64,000 nt of DNA, taken from Rhynchopus sp. YZ270_cl-10. Taxonomy: Eukaryota; Euglenozoa; Diplonemea; Diplonemida; Diplonemidae. Of the stretch, positions 18,116 through 27,212 are shown piece after piece (the first letter of the stretch is position 1; every line of letters starts with the position of its first letter). The stretch is taken from the NCBI GenBank assembly GCA_964035575.1, contig OZ037833.1:1178001-1242000 (forward strand), written 5' to 3'. Below the pieces are notes generated by a model. It did not search any database, had not been told where the DNA came from, and saw nothing but the letters and a program-made list of their open reading frames with translations. The translations under genes were made by a program, and so were the position numbers.

Positions 18116-18540
18116 TAAGAGAAACGATGTCCGACAAGACGAGAGACTCAGAAACGAAGGTTCCTCGAGGGAATTCAGCCCGAGATGTGAGTTCGAGTGG
18201 GAGTGTTGGGAGCAAGATAGTGACTGTGATGTGTTGCAGGAGCAAATGTGTAGGGAACCCCAAGGTTGTGGTCAAACGGTAGGTATTGTTATACACATGC
18301 CATGTACGCGGTGAGGGGCACGTTGCAGATGTTGAGGAAGGAGATAAGAAAAGCCCATTCCCACCGTACTCACTCTTTTTGTTCATGTCCCCACCTGCCT
18401 CCTTCACTTGTGCCCACTCTTTTTCCACCCTCAACCTGCATTCCGACTATTTCACGCCGCATTGCCGCGGAATTCCAATGTGAACGACGGAGCACACCAT
18501 TCCTCCCTATTATCATCACCGGCCCCACACTTACACAGTA
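18116..18540. other. Spacer between Polinton and ATPase gene
   Basis: About 425 bp with no supported gene. No terminal inverted repeat matching the left flank could be seen. The second half is pyrimidine-rich (CT and CCAC tracts) as in spacers in front of other host genes here, and probably holds the promoter of the ATPase gene. Confidence 0.5.
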
Positions 18541-20163
18541 ATGCACCAACAGGAAACTACACAAATGACAAAATACAACAAAATGTGGCAATGGGCTCGA
18601 AAGGCCCATGACCAGGTCATTGAAGTTGGGGGTTTGAAAATTGGTGGAGGAATGTCCTTGAGCGTACTATGTTGGGAAGGCGCGAAGTACGCATGGCATA
18701 CATACAATGTAACAAACTATGGTCCAGACACCCTCTACGATCTCAAGAACAAGATGGAGGAGTCCCACGCACACCTCGACGAAATGCTCAAGAAGATTGT
18801 CACAGCACCGTACAAACCCGAAGTACCAAATGGCAGGGAGTATGTTCCAAGACAGCAAGATGGTGCACTGGAGAAGGATTTACAAGAGAACATCGCCAGC
18901 GAGACAGACTTCTTCTTGTTGATGGGTGAGAGCGGCTCAGGCAAAACCACGATGATGCAGCATTTGCTGAAAAAAAACTACAAGGAAGGCGTGATCTTTG
19001 TGGCGGTCCATGCGGATAAGCTGGTGGATGTGCCTAAAAACAAGGTGAGAGATGTGGTTGAGGCGGCTGTGCTCGAGCAGTTCGAAGAGTGCAAGGATCA
19101 TCCCCGCCATAAGCCCAGTTTTACGGGCTTCATCAAACACGCTAACGAGGTCCGGAAGAGGGCGAAGAAGGGGAAGAAGGCACATCCGCTGATCATCTAC
19201 ATCACTCTGGATACGAAGGAAGCTACAGAGCTCAGTTACGAGACTATGGGGAACATTGCCGTGGCTGTCGGGGGAATGGCAAGCGACCTTTCATCGAAGC
19301 AGAACTGTTGCAAGACCATTCTCGAGTTCTCCAAAACAGGAATATCCGACACGCTCAAGAAAATCCGCACTGATTTCGACCGTTTTGAAGTGGGTGCGAT
19401 GACAGAGGAGGAACTCCTGGCTATTGGGGAACAGCTAGTGCTGAAGGGTCCCCTGTATCTTGCGATGACAGAGGCCGAGAGGAAGGCGTTCCTAGTGAAG
19501 AAGGATCCCCAGAATCTTATTGGGCCGTATCTCAAGCACTATCACGACTGGTTGGGCGGACAGACAAAGACCTTGGCGGGGTTCATCAAAACAAAGGTGG
19601 GGTCTAAAAGTATGCAGAGTCTTTGTTGCCTTTTTGTACAATATGATTATTAACCACACATCTCATCGCAGTTGAGTCTGCCACCGCTGAAACAAAGGAT
19701 GAGGTTTTGACGAAGCTGAAGGCGGGTATGCTGTTGTTGGGGTGGGTAGTTTGTCAATTATGAGACACACGTATTGCACAGGGATCGATGGGAGGTAGTA
19801 CCGTGCGAATATTATTATTTTATGAATGATTAAACACATCACTTCGCAGGTATCGATGACAAGTATGACCTCGCATGCGAAAGCCTGGACAAACAGCCGC
19901 ATCTGGATGTTCTGAAGGGCATGGCACAGGCTGGAGCAGATGGTGTTCCCCACCGTGCTGCCAACAATGCTGCTATTACTGAACTCAGCAAACGTGACTC
20001 AGACTCTACACTGATCCGCACAGTGGGTGAGACCCACGTGAGGATCCACCGCTACTCTCACGCACTGTACCTGAATGGCGTGAAGGGGCCAGATGACGAA
20101 GGCGTGGAGAAGAATATTACAGAAGTGAAGGAGAAGTTCGGGATGAACGCGAAGTCTGCGTGA
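18541..20163 (+). CDS. P-loop ATPase, Crinkler-like NTPase module (3 exons)
   Basis: Exons 18541-19609, 19672-19725 and 19850-20163 are separated by GT-AG introns of 62 and 124 nt; the frame is continuous and gives about 478 residues. Walker A is GESGSGKT at 129-136 and a Walker B-like strand LIIYITLD lies at 217-224, in the style of STAND/archaeal-type ATPases. Just before the P-loop, REYVPRQQDGALEKDLQEN resembles the lead-in of the NTPase in Crinkler (CRN) proteins. The N-terminus lacks a signal peptide. A PD-(D/E)xK nuclease gene follows 1.2 kb downstream on the same strand, the partner expected for this class. Alternative: an unrelated organellar or nuclear AAA protein. No break is seen. 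Confidence 0.75.
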
Positions 20164-20520
20164 TGATATGGGTGTGGGGTGATGTACTTTTGTGGTTCTT
20201 TTTTTTTTGTTTATTTGTGTCTGGAGGAGGTGCGGGGAAGGGTATGAAAAAAAAAGAAAAAACAGGGTGTTGTCAACTGTCCCAACAACACAGGCTCAGC
20301 CGGGTGTGGGTAGGAATAGTAAATATGTTTTGTGATTATTTTTTATTTGTATTTGTCTCTGGAGGGTGGGAACAACGATGGGTCTTACTTGCACAATATG
20401 GGGGAAAAAAAAAACCGTCCTATGAGTTGAGTGTATGTCTCTGGTGCTTTGAGTCACAGCGAGGGGTTTTTGGTGATACTGTTATATTTTTGGAGGATAA
20501 CAAATTATGGTTCAAAAGAA
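20164..20520. other. T/G-rich spacer with imperfect repeats
   Basis: No gene supported. Two or three imperfect copies of a segment around TTTATTTGTGTCTGGAGG (near 20207 and 20343) show local duplication. The spacer ends where the second minisatellite block begins. Confidence 0.5.
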
Positions 20521-20672
20521 TCGCGTCCGTTCTAACGCGTCCGTTCTAACGCGTGCGTTCTAACGCGTCCGTTCTAACGCGTCCGTGTTAACGCATCCGT
20601 TCTAACGCGTCCGTTCTAACGCGTCCGTTCTGACGCGTCCGTTCTGACGCATCCGTTCTAACGCATCCGTTC
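20521..20672. repeat. Second block of the 14-bp minisatellite
   Basis: About eleven units of the same TCTAACGCGTCCGT repeat as at 1-3755, in the same orientation. It stops exactly at the beginning of the duplicated sedolisin fragment. Confidence 0.95.
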
Positions 20673-20673
20673 A

Positions 20674-21138
20674 CAGCTGTCGCACATGTCGCAGTCTGCG
20701 TTTGAGACCTTTGAGCACACAACGGGGCAGAGGATTGCGCGCGCAACCGGCGGAGTGCGCCTGCCCGCAGAGGTCGCTGCCGTTGTCGAGACCTTCTCCG
20801 GATTCCACGGCTTCCCCCTCAACCCCGTGTCTGCACCGCTTGAGAAGGAGAACGTACAGGCTGCCGGGGACGTGACCCCCCCGTTCCTGCGCAACACCTA
20901 CAACATCTCTGCTGTGCCTGCCAGCGGCAAGTCGAACATCCAGGCGATTGCGCAGTGCCAGGGCCAGTACGTGCGTGACGAGGACCTGCTTTTCCGTGTT
21001 TGTGAAGTAAGCGTGCTATCTATATCATCGTTCACATCGTTGGGTTCATCAACCACAGCAGCTAGAGAGTGTTTAGGATTTCCCAAAAGAAAACCAAATG
21101 TGCTGTCTATCTCAGCATACTGTGTTGAGCTAACGTTC
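20674..21138 (+). pseudogene. Deleted duplicate of the sedolisin locus
   Basis: 20674-20989 is nearly identical to 25932-26246, inside the sedolisin gene (only a few substitutions seen). 20990-21138 is nearly identical to 27653-27806, in the 3' flank of that gene. The 1.4 kb between the two source pieces is missing, with a few bases of shared sequence (about CTG) at the join. Neither the signal peptide nor the catalytic residues are included, so the fragment is non-functional. High identity suggests a recent event. It abuts the minisatellite on its left and a GAGCTGGGG-type repeat on its right. Confidence 0.93.
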
Positions 21139-21349
21139 CAACCCCCAGCTTGAGCTGGGGTTCGACCGAGTTTTGATCTTCTTCTTCCTGTGACCAGCTT
21201 GTCAGCGGAGAAAGCTCGGGAAGCACTAGTTAAAATCACTTTTCTCTCTCTCTCTCTCTCTCTCTTTTTCTCTTTCAAATAGAACGATGGTTTTGGCTGA
21301 GGCCCGGGAGTTAGGCTGAGGCCTTCCCTCCTCTACCTCTCTCCTATAC
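21139..21349. repeat. Dispersed repeat with CT microsatellite
   Basis: A (TC)n run at 21241-21263 is followed by TCAAATAGAACGATGG and a GGCTGAGGCC pair at about 21292-21325. The same arrangement recurs at 58480-58555, so this is a copy of a dispersed repeat. AGCTTGAGCTGGGG and CGACCGAGTTTT near 21147-21174 echo sequence at 39340-39410. Confidence 0.7.
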
Positions 21350-21388
21350 ATGACACAGACCCACTCCAGGTTTACCAACACAAACACA

Positions 21389-22701
21389 ATGCATCGGAAC
21401 CCATTCGCACGTATCATCAGGTTATCATCACCTGTGGTGCGGTCGTTCTCAGTTAGCTCGGTGTTGTCACAGAAGAGCATCGACCTGACTCACTTTAGGA
21501 AGCCGGAGGGGGAGGGACTTCACCCCACTGGCAAGTGGCACCTTGACTGGGCGGAATCCTTTTGCGACCTGCAGTTCAGTGATCTCGGGGTAACCGAGGA
21601 CTGCCTCCAGAACATCGACTTGTTCCCGGCAGAGAGAGTGTTTGCCAAATGCCCTGCCAGAAGGGACGACATCCTCAACGGAGAGTGGAAGCTGGACCTG
21701 GACGATTATCATGAAGTTGCACGCCCATTCCTGGAGGAAAGTGTGGAAAGCACCTTCGTAAAGCTGCAGCAAGTCCTCCGTCAGCACGCGATTCCCGATG
21801 AAACCCAGGTAGTGTCTGAAGCTTCGGAGTTCCCGGATGTGTTGGCCATGCGACTGATAATCTTATGTGGGTTCGATAGGAAGGGGTTCACGATCACCTG
21901 CCAACCAATCGATTTCAAGTTTGCCGGGATGCCGATCAACAGCGAGGCTGACGTTTACGTAGCAAAACGCCACAGCGAATCATCACATCAAATTGTGTTC
22001 ATCTGGGAGGACAAACTGTCGAAGGACAAAACAGGCAAGCTGAAAGTGACTAAGGGGATGCTGGAGCGCTCTGCTGCTCAAATCATCGGGGAGATGATTT
22101 CAGCGCACTACCGGAACAAGACGAGAAAGTATGAGCCATGTGAGGTGTACGCAGTCCGCCTGATCGACCACATGGTTGCCTTCTTCAAGCTGGATATGAC
22201 CGCAGCGCAGATCGAGGACGTGTGCGAGAAGGGTGTCATCCCAGATCCCAAGCTGCAGGTATCAACTTGCCTTTTCCCCCCCGTATCAACAAAATTACTC
22301 TACCCCACGGGTGGAGATCTGTCGCCGTGTCGATCGAAGCCTTTGTGCTTCACGAATCAAAAGGTTTAGACGCAGGTTGTCCTCAACGCTTAAGAAAGCT
22401 TTTATTATTACTTCACAGAGTTCAATTCTGTCGTGAATATTATTTTTTTTTATTGTATACTTCACACTCTTTGTTTTGACAGGTCGAGTACGTCCCGAAG
22501 AGTGCGTTGAAACCTGGTGAGAACTACGGAGTGAGCCTACTGGATCCTGACAACAGACTCTGGTTCGTGCAGATGATGGCGTGCATCCGTGCTGAGAAGC
22601 GTGAGATCCCGAAGCGTGAGTTGCTTCCACCGACAGAATGGACGTCGGATGCAATTCAGAAAAAGGTAGATCCGAGCGAACTAAGGCCTCGCAAAAGTTA
22701 A
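21389..22701 (+). CDS. PD-(D/E)xK nuclease, Crinkler-like (2 exons)
   Basis: Exons 21389-22258 and 22483-22701 flank a 224-nt GT-AG phase-0 intron, giving 362 residues; an in-frame ATG at 21350 would add 13. The nuclease core reads INSEADVYV (Asp about 188), IVFIWEDK (Glu-x-Lys, 207-209) and SAAQIIGEMISAHYRN (Gln about 231), the D-ExK-Q pattern of restriction-endonuclease-fold nucleases found in Crinkler-type effectors and selfish elements. The N-terminus, MHRNPFARIIRLSSPVVRSF, is arginine-rich without acidic residues and could target mitochondria. Together with the upstream ATPase it suggests a split NTPase plus nuclease system. No break is seen. Confidence 0.75.
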
Positions 22702-22721
22702 TGCTCATGGCATGTCTCGTA

Positions 22722-22727
22722 AATAAA
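22722..22727 (+). promoter_or_regulatory. Possible polyadenylation signal
   Basis: AATAAA lies 20 nt after the nuclease stop codon, followed by a TG-rich stretch (22740-22840). Confidence 0.4.
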
Positions 22728-22871
22728 GTTGATTAATTGTACCGTTTTGGGCCGCTGTAATTGTGGTGTAATTGTGCTCAGTTTTGGTCAGTTGTACTCA
22801 GTTGTGCGTAAGTGTGTGTACGTGTGCGTAAGTGGTAATTTTTTTGTTTTCTGCATGCTTCTCCTGCTCTC

Positions 22872-23309
22872 TTATCTTAAATTTAGTGCCCAATAATGCT
22901 GAAGATCGGCCAACAAGACTTCGATAACCTTCAGGTGTAGAGGGTAGGAGTAGAGGAACTTGAGCCGTTCACGCATCTCAAGCACCTCGGGAAATGTTTG
23001 TCCCTGCCACGAGTTCTCGTTCCTGCCTTTCCCTAGGAACTTCAGACACTCCATTTTGTCCAGGTCAGTGTTGCGCTGCAACATATCGGTGTTCATGAGA
23101 ACAAGTTCAGCGGCATTCAGCAGCGCAAACACACCACAACTGACGCTGTCGAACTGCTGCTTCTGTTTCCCAAAGTGGAACTTGATACGTGGACGCCGTT
23201 TTTTATTACGCCAGATACAAGTTAGAATATCCCGTTTACGTTTTCTTTTCAGCTGATTTTCCTTTTCTAGTGGTTGTCGACCAGTGGTTGTATCTCGGTA
23301 ACTGATCAT
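22872..23309 (-). CDS. Ulp1-like (C48) cysteine protease fragment
   Basis: 145 codons. The centre, KQQFDSVSCGVFALLNAAELV, has the Gln and Cys-Gly of the Ulp1/SENP active site (QxxDSCGVF). The histidine and aspartate parts that should precede it are absent; upstream residues are a Lys/Arg-rich run that is probably not original. C48 proteases are common both in host SUMO pathways and in DNA transposons and virus-like elements. The surroundings, with no other host exon, favour a mobile-element remnant. It converges on the nuclease gene. Confidence 0.6.
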   Translation of the reverse strand: MISYRDTTTGRQPLEKENQLKRKRKRDILTCIWRNKKRRPRIKFHFGKQKQQFDSVSCGVFALLNAAELVLMNTDMLQRNTDLDKMECLKFLGKGRNENSWQGQTFPEVLEMRERLKFLYSYPLHLKVIEVLLADLQHYWALNLR

Positions 23310-23582
23310 TATTTGACTTCACCACGACTCTTTGGTCCCTATACATGTTGGTTCTCGGACCTCGTACTTTTTAGGGTTACATGCTTTATGTACTACTTAT
23401 ATGTAGTTATGTATTTTCCAAGTGGATCCGACTACCCGATGTTTTACATCATTTTCTTTTACTTTTAATCCTACCTTGCGAAAAACACTCCCACCCTCCC
23501 CAATACATAAATCTGTTTTTGTCCCCAGACTGCCCCCCTGTTTTGGATGCGGAGTGCCTTTTGTTTTAAATAAAAAGTAATT

Positions 23583-23669
23583 TATTTGGTGTGGCTGACG
23601 ACCCCAAAATAGCAGAAAATAGCAGAAAGTAGCAGAAAGTAGCACCCCCTTTCAGCCACACCAATATTA
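23583..23669. repeat. Short element with TTGGTGTGGCTGA inverted ends
   Basis: TTGGTGTGGCTG at the left and CAGCCACACCAA at the right enclose about 60 bp made of AGCAGAAAGT repeats. The same end sequence occurs near 23979-23993 (TTCAGCCACACTAA) and 50577-50600 (TTTGGTGTGGCTGAAGGG), so it is a small dispersed family. Confidence 0.65.
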
Positions 23670-24205
23670 TTGCTTTTATCTATTCAAAAAAAAAATATTT
23701 ATTTATCAAAAACCCCTTTGGTGTTCCGGAGGGGGGATATTGACAGGTCCTTGACACACGGCGGGAATTATGTTTCTTCCAAAAAACACCTGCATTTGGG
23801 TTTTTGGAATCCGTCCGTCCAGTAGTGGGGTCACTTTGCCAAAATGGACAAGTTTTGAGTACATACGTACACTGAGTGACTTTACCATCGTGTAGTCATT
23901 CAGTCAGCAAGTCAACATGGGAAAAGTGCGGAAAAAGTGCGAATAAGTGAGGAACAGTGCGGAGAAAGTGCGAAGCACCCCCCTTCAGCCACACTAATTG
24001 TGTGTTTACTTATTTTTTATATAAACCCCCCCCTCCGGATATTATTTACTAAATTGGGAGTAAATAATAAACGGGAGAGTAAATAATAAACGGGGTTTAT
24101 TTATTAAAACTGTTTTTTTACGTTAGAAATTAGTAAATAATAAGTGGGAGAGTAAATAATACCCGTGAAGTAAATAATAAGTGGAGGTAAATAATATTCG
24201 TGGGG
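23670..24205. other. AT-rich spacer with short repeats
   Basis: No gene supported. Contains GTGCGGAAAAAGTGCGAA-type repeats near 23928-23975, a second GCCACAC repeat end, and five or so copies of a TAAATAATAA(G/C)GGG sequence between 24055 and 24200. Confidence 0.5.
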
Positions 24206-24210
24206 GGGGG

Positions 24211-25253
24211 GTAGGGGGAGCAGTGAGACCCTTTTTTCTGTCACACCCCCCAAAAAATCATGAAAAAGTGTAAAAAAAATATCCGAAAACACAAAACCAC
24301 CCCAGAAAACACATTTGTGGGACTATTTCTTACGTTTTGGTGCCTTTTTGGCACTTTTTGGCACTTTTTTTCTCGATTTTTCGACACTTTTTGTCGCGTT
24401 TTCACCCAAATTCCCCCTTTTCAGAGGGGATTTGATACAAGGCGATTTATCAAAAAATTCAAAATTTTGAAATAGCCCAAAACAAGAGGAAAAGTGGTTT
24501 TTTCCAGTCATATGTGTGCACGGAGTGATTTCCGTGGGGTTTTGGAGCCAAAAGTCCAGTTTTTTTCATGTCTTTGCTGAAAATTTTGAATTTTTTTTAT
24601 ACACAAAAACCACATTTTAGCCGGGAGGAAGAAGTGTGACAGAAGTGTGACATCTGAGAGGTTTCGAGCCAGAGGTCACCAAAATGGGCAAAACCATCTG
24701 AAAACAATTTTTTCCACCCCCAGTGGGGTCCGGCAATCACTTTCGAGTGGTTTTGGGGACTTATGTGAACCTGTGGACAATTTTTTTGGGGTTTTTATGT
24801 GTGTAAACATGCTAAGAAGTGAGGGCAGTACTGCTTTTTTAAGTGTTTCAGACACTACAGAATACATCTGGGGCCCACACAGGACCCCTAAAAGCTGCAA
24901 AAACCATACATTTCCACCCTGGGACCCCACCGGATGTGGACCGAGGTGGTTTTCGGGTGCTTAGAAGGCCTAATGTCTCCTCAAATATTTTTTTTGAAAA
25001 GTGTTGAAAATGGACCCAATAGCGTTACGCGAGCGTTACGCATTTTTGGCCTTTTTTTCGCAAAAAACCGATTTTTTTTTAATCGGGAAAGTCTCTGTAG
25101 AGGTCGTCAGGTGGTTTAATGGGATATTTGGGTGATCCCCAGGGCGATTTGCGGCCAGGTACGACCTTTTTGGTGGATTTCTTCACCTAAATTTCAAAAA
25201 AATGGGTTTGTGACAGTATTTGTACAGGGATTTATACACCACTGACCCCCCTA
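24211..25253. mobile_element. MITE-like element with TAGGGG...CTGTCACA ends
   Basis: The left end (TAGGGGGAGCAGTGAGACCC, then CTGTCACACC) and right end (GGTTTGTGACAG to ACTGACCCCCCTA) are imperfect inverted repeats. The last 250 bp (AGCGTTACGCGAGCGTTACG, a GGTCGTC segment, GTGGATTTCTT) match the arms of the inner element at 40094-42548 with strong divergence. No protein of its own is supported. It is an older, non-autonomous relative of the inner element and is flanked by G runs. Confidence 0.75.
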
Positions 25254-25559
25254 GTGGGGGGGGGGGGGGGGGGTTTTTACCATATTGACATGGTGGAGGG
25301 GTGGGTCTAACGGGTTATTGTAGTTGCCATTCCATTCCGTGTTGGGTTGATACAGTGCATAATAATAGCAGGGAGAGAGGAAAAAACAAAAAAAGACAGC
25401 GATCCTCACAACTTTTTACCCTTCACCTCGTTCTCATCGGTGAAACTGGCGTTTTTCACCCCCGCCTCGCCTCCCCTGCATACCATCCCCCTGCCCTTCC
25501 TCTGAAATCACACCATATACACACGACAGGACTTGAGAAACATCAATTTTTGCAGAACA
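25254..25559. other. Upstream region of the sedolisin gene
   Basis: A G run at 25256-25274, then AT/GC-mixed sequence ending in a CCCC-rich pyrimidine tract and CACCATATACACACGACAGG about 30 bp before the start codon. Probably the promoter and 5' leader; no element can be assigned. Confidence 0.4.
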
Positions 25560-27212
25560 ATGCGTGTCTTGTGCCTTGCAGTGCTCATGGCACTCTCATC
25601 GGCAGAGCTTGTGAAGGTGCACACCACGATCAACACCCCGCTCGGATGGAGCAAGGTGGACGCTGACATGGACACGAACCAGGTCTACGACAACGTTGTG
25701 ATTGGGATGAAGCGTGCGAACCCCAAGGCTCTGCAGCAGCTTGTGGACGACGTCTCGAGCCCGAAGAGCGCGAACTACCTGAACTACCCGTCCTACGAGC
25801 AGATCGGGAACATGGTGCGCCCGTCGGCACAGAACACGGCTGTGGTGAAGAGGTGGCTGGCCGAGCACGGCATCCGCACTGTGGTGGAGCACCCGCACGG
25901 CGACCACATCAGGATTGAGGCGACGCTGGAGCAGCTGTCGCACATGTCGCAGTCTGCGTTTGAGACCTTTGAGCACACAACTGGGCAGAGGATTGCGCGC
26001 GCAACCGGCGGAGTGCGCCTGCCCGCAGAGGTCGCTGCCGTTGTCGAGACCTTCTCCGGATTCCACGGCTTCCCCCTCAACCCCGTGTCTGCACCGCTTG
26101 TGAAGGAGAACGTACAGGCTGCCGGGGACGTGACCCCCCCGTTCCTGCGCAACACCTACAACATCTCTGCTGTGCCTGCCAGCGGCAAGTCGAACATCCA
26201 GGCGATTGCGCAGTTCCAGGGCCAGTACGTGCGTGACGAGGACCTTGCGAACTTCTGCAAGAAGTACGACGGCGGTGCCGACTGCAAGATCGCAAAGTAC
26301 ATCGGGAAGGACAAGCAGATCCTGCCCGGTGTGGAGTCGATGCTTGACACCGAGTACATGGTGCCGATTGGCGGTGCCCCGACGTGGGTGTACTCGTACC
26401 CCGGAACCGACTTCTGCGCAGACCTGATTGAGTTTGCCGGGAACGTGTCCTCGGAGGCCGAGCACCCGTCTGTGATCAGCATCAGCTACGGATCCCAGAA
26501 GATCGACTTCTGCGAGACATCGCTGATTGCGCGTTTCAGCGTGGACGTGCAGAAGCTGGCCGCCCTTGGTATCACTGTGATGATCTCCAGCGGCGACGAC
26601 GGCAGTGGCCACTCGACCCGCCAGGGCATCAACGCAGGCAAGCTGAGCCCGTCGTACCCCGCATCGATCCCGTACTGCGTGGCTGTTGGGTCGACCTGGT
26701 TCCAGCACGGCACGTCTGGCGCTGAGGAGGCCACCACACAGTTCGGATCGGGCGGAGGGTTCTCCTACGACTTTTCCGCCCCGTCGTACCAGACTGACGA
26801 CATTGCGACCTACCTGAGCACCGTGTCGCTCCCGAAGCTGTCCTACGCCACTGGCGGCCGTGGCTCCCCTGACGTGTCGACCCTTGGCCAGTCCTTCACA
26901 GTCATGTGGCACGGGCTTCTCGAGGCTGTCGGCGGCACCTCTGCGTCGTCCCCGACCTTCGGAGGCATTGTGACCCTGCTGAACGAGGTCTGCCTTGCTG
27001 AGTCCGGGAAGACCCTCGGGTTTGCCAACCCCCTTTTCTACCAGAACCCGCAGATCTTCCGTGACGTGACCAAGGGCACCAACGCCATTGGCAAGAACAC
27101 CCAGGGATGGGAGGCCATCAAGGGATGGGACGCGTCCACAGGACTCGGAACACCAGACTTCCCGCTCATGGTTTCAGCCGTGAAGCAGGCCTGTGCCAAC
27201 GCCAGGAACTGA
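25560..27212 (+). CDS. Sedolisin (S53) serine-carboxyl peptidase, tripeptidyl-peptidase-like
   Basis: 550 residues, single exon. The ATG at 25560 opens a signal peptide (MRVLCLAVLMALSSA). A pro-kumamolisin-type propeptide covers about 20-170, then the catalytic domain. The S53 catalytic residues are visible: GVESMLDTEY with Glu 259 and Asp 263, SSGDDGSG with oxyanion Asp 346, and GGTSASSP with Ser 461. The nearest known relatives are lysosomal or secreted acid tripeptidyl peptidases (TPP1/kumamolisin). It probably acts in a digestive vacuole or outside the cell. Codon use is strongly G/C-ending. A partial recent duplicate lies at 20674-21138. The opposite strand is open for 438 codons because of this codon bias. 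Confidence 0.95.
   Translation: MRVLCLAVLMALSSAELVKVHTTINTPLGWSKVDADMDTNQVYDNVVIGMKRANPKALQQLVDDVSSPKSANYLNYPSYEQIGNMVRPSAQNTAVVKRWLAEHGIRTVVEHPHGDHIRIEATLEQLSHMSQSAFETFEHTTGQRIARATGGVRLPAEVAAVVETFSGFHGFPLNPVSAPLVKENVQAAGDVTPPFLRNTYNISAVPASGKSNIQAIAQFQGQYVRDEDLANFCKKYDGGADCKIAKYIGKDKQILPGVESMLDTEYMVPIGGAPTWVYSYPGTDFCADLIEFAGNVSSEAEHPSVISISYGSQKIDFCETSLIARFSVDVQKLAALGITVMISSGDDGSGHSTRQGINAGKLSPSYPASIPYCVAVGSTWFQHGTSGAEEATTQFGSGGGFSYDFSAPSYQTDDIATYLSTVSLPKLSYATGGRGSPDVSTLGQSFTVMWHGLLEAVGGTSASSPTFGGIVTLLNEVCLAESGKTLGFANPLFYQNPQIFRDVTKGTNAIGKNTQGWEAIKGWDASTGLGTPDFPLMVSAVKQACANARN

Larger units (their letters stand above)
5150..18120. mobile_element. Polinton/Maverick-type element, looks whole
   Basis: About 13 kb encode the full family hallmark set: protein-primed DNA polymerase B, DDE integrase, major and minor capsid proteins, Ulp1/adenovirus-type protease and FtsK/HerA-type packaging ATPase. 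A fibre-like protein, a phospholipase A2-like protein and four small proteins complete it. Genes run on both strands with gaps of 0-50 bp and 4-bp overlaps. I see no obvious breaks, so the copy looks whole and probably young. I found no long terminal inverted repeats, so the exact ends are uncertain. The element sits between two blocks of the same 14-bp minisatellite (ending 3755 and starting 20521). Virophages of the Mavirus group share this gene set, so that is the main alternative family. Confidence 0.93.

Noticed and set aside
5150-18540. Terminal inverted repeats of the Polinton-type element
   Set aside because: I compared the sequence left of 5215 with that right of 18115 and saw no long match; they may lie further out or be absent, so none is annotated.
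25596-26912. 438-codon open frame antisense to the sedolisin gene
   Set aside because: The strong G/C third-position bias of the real gene removes stops on the other strand; no domain is present.
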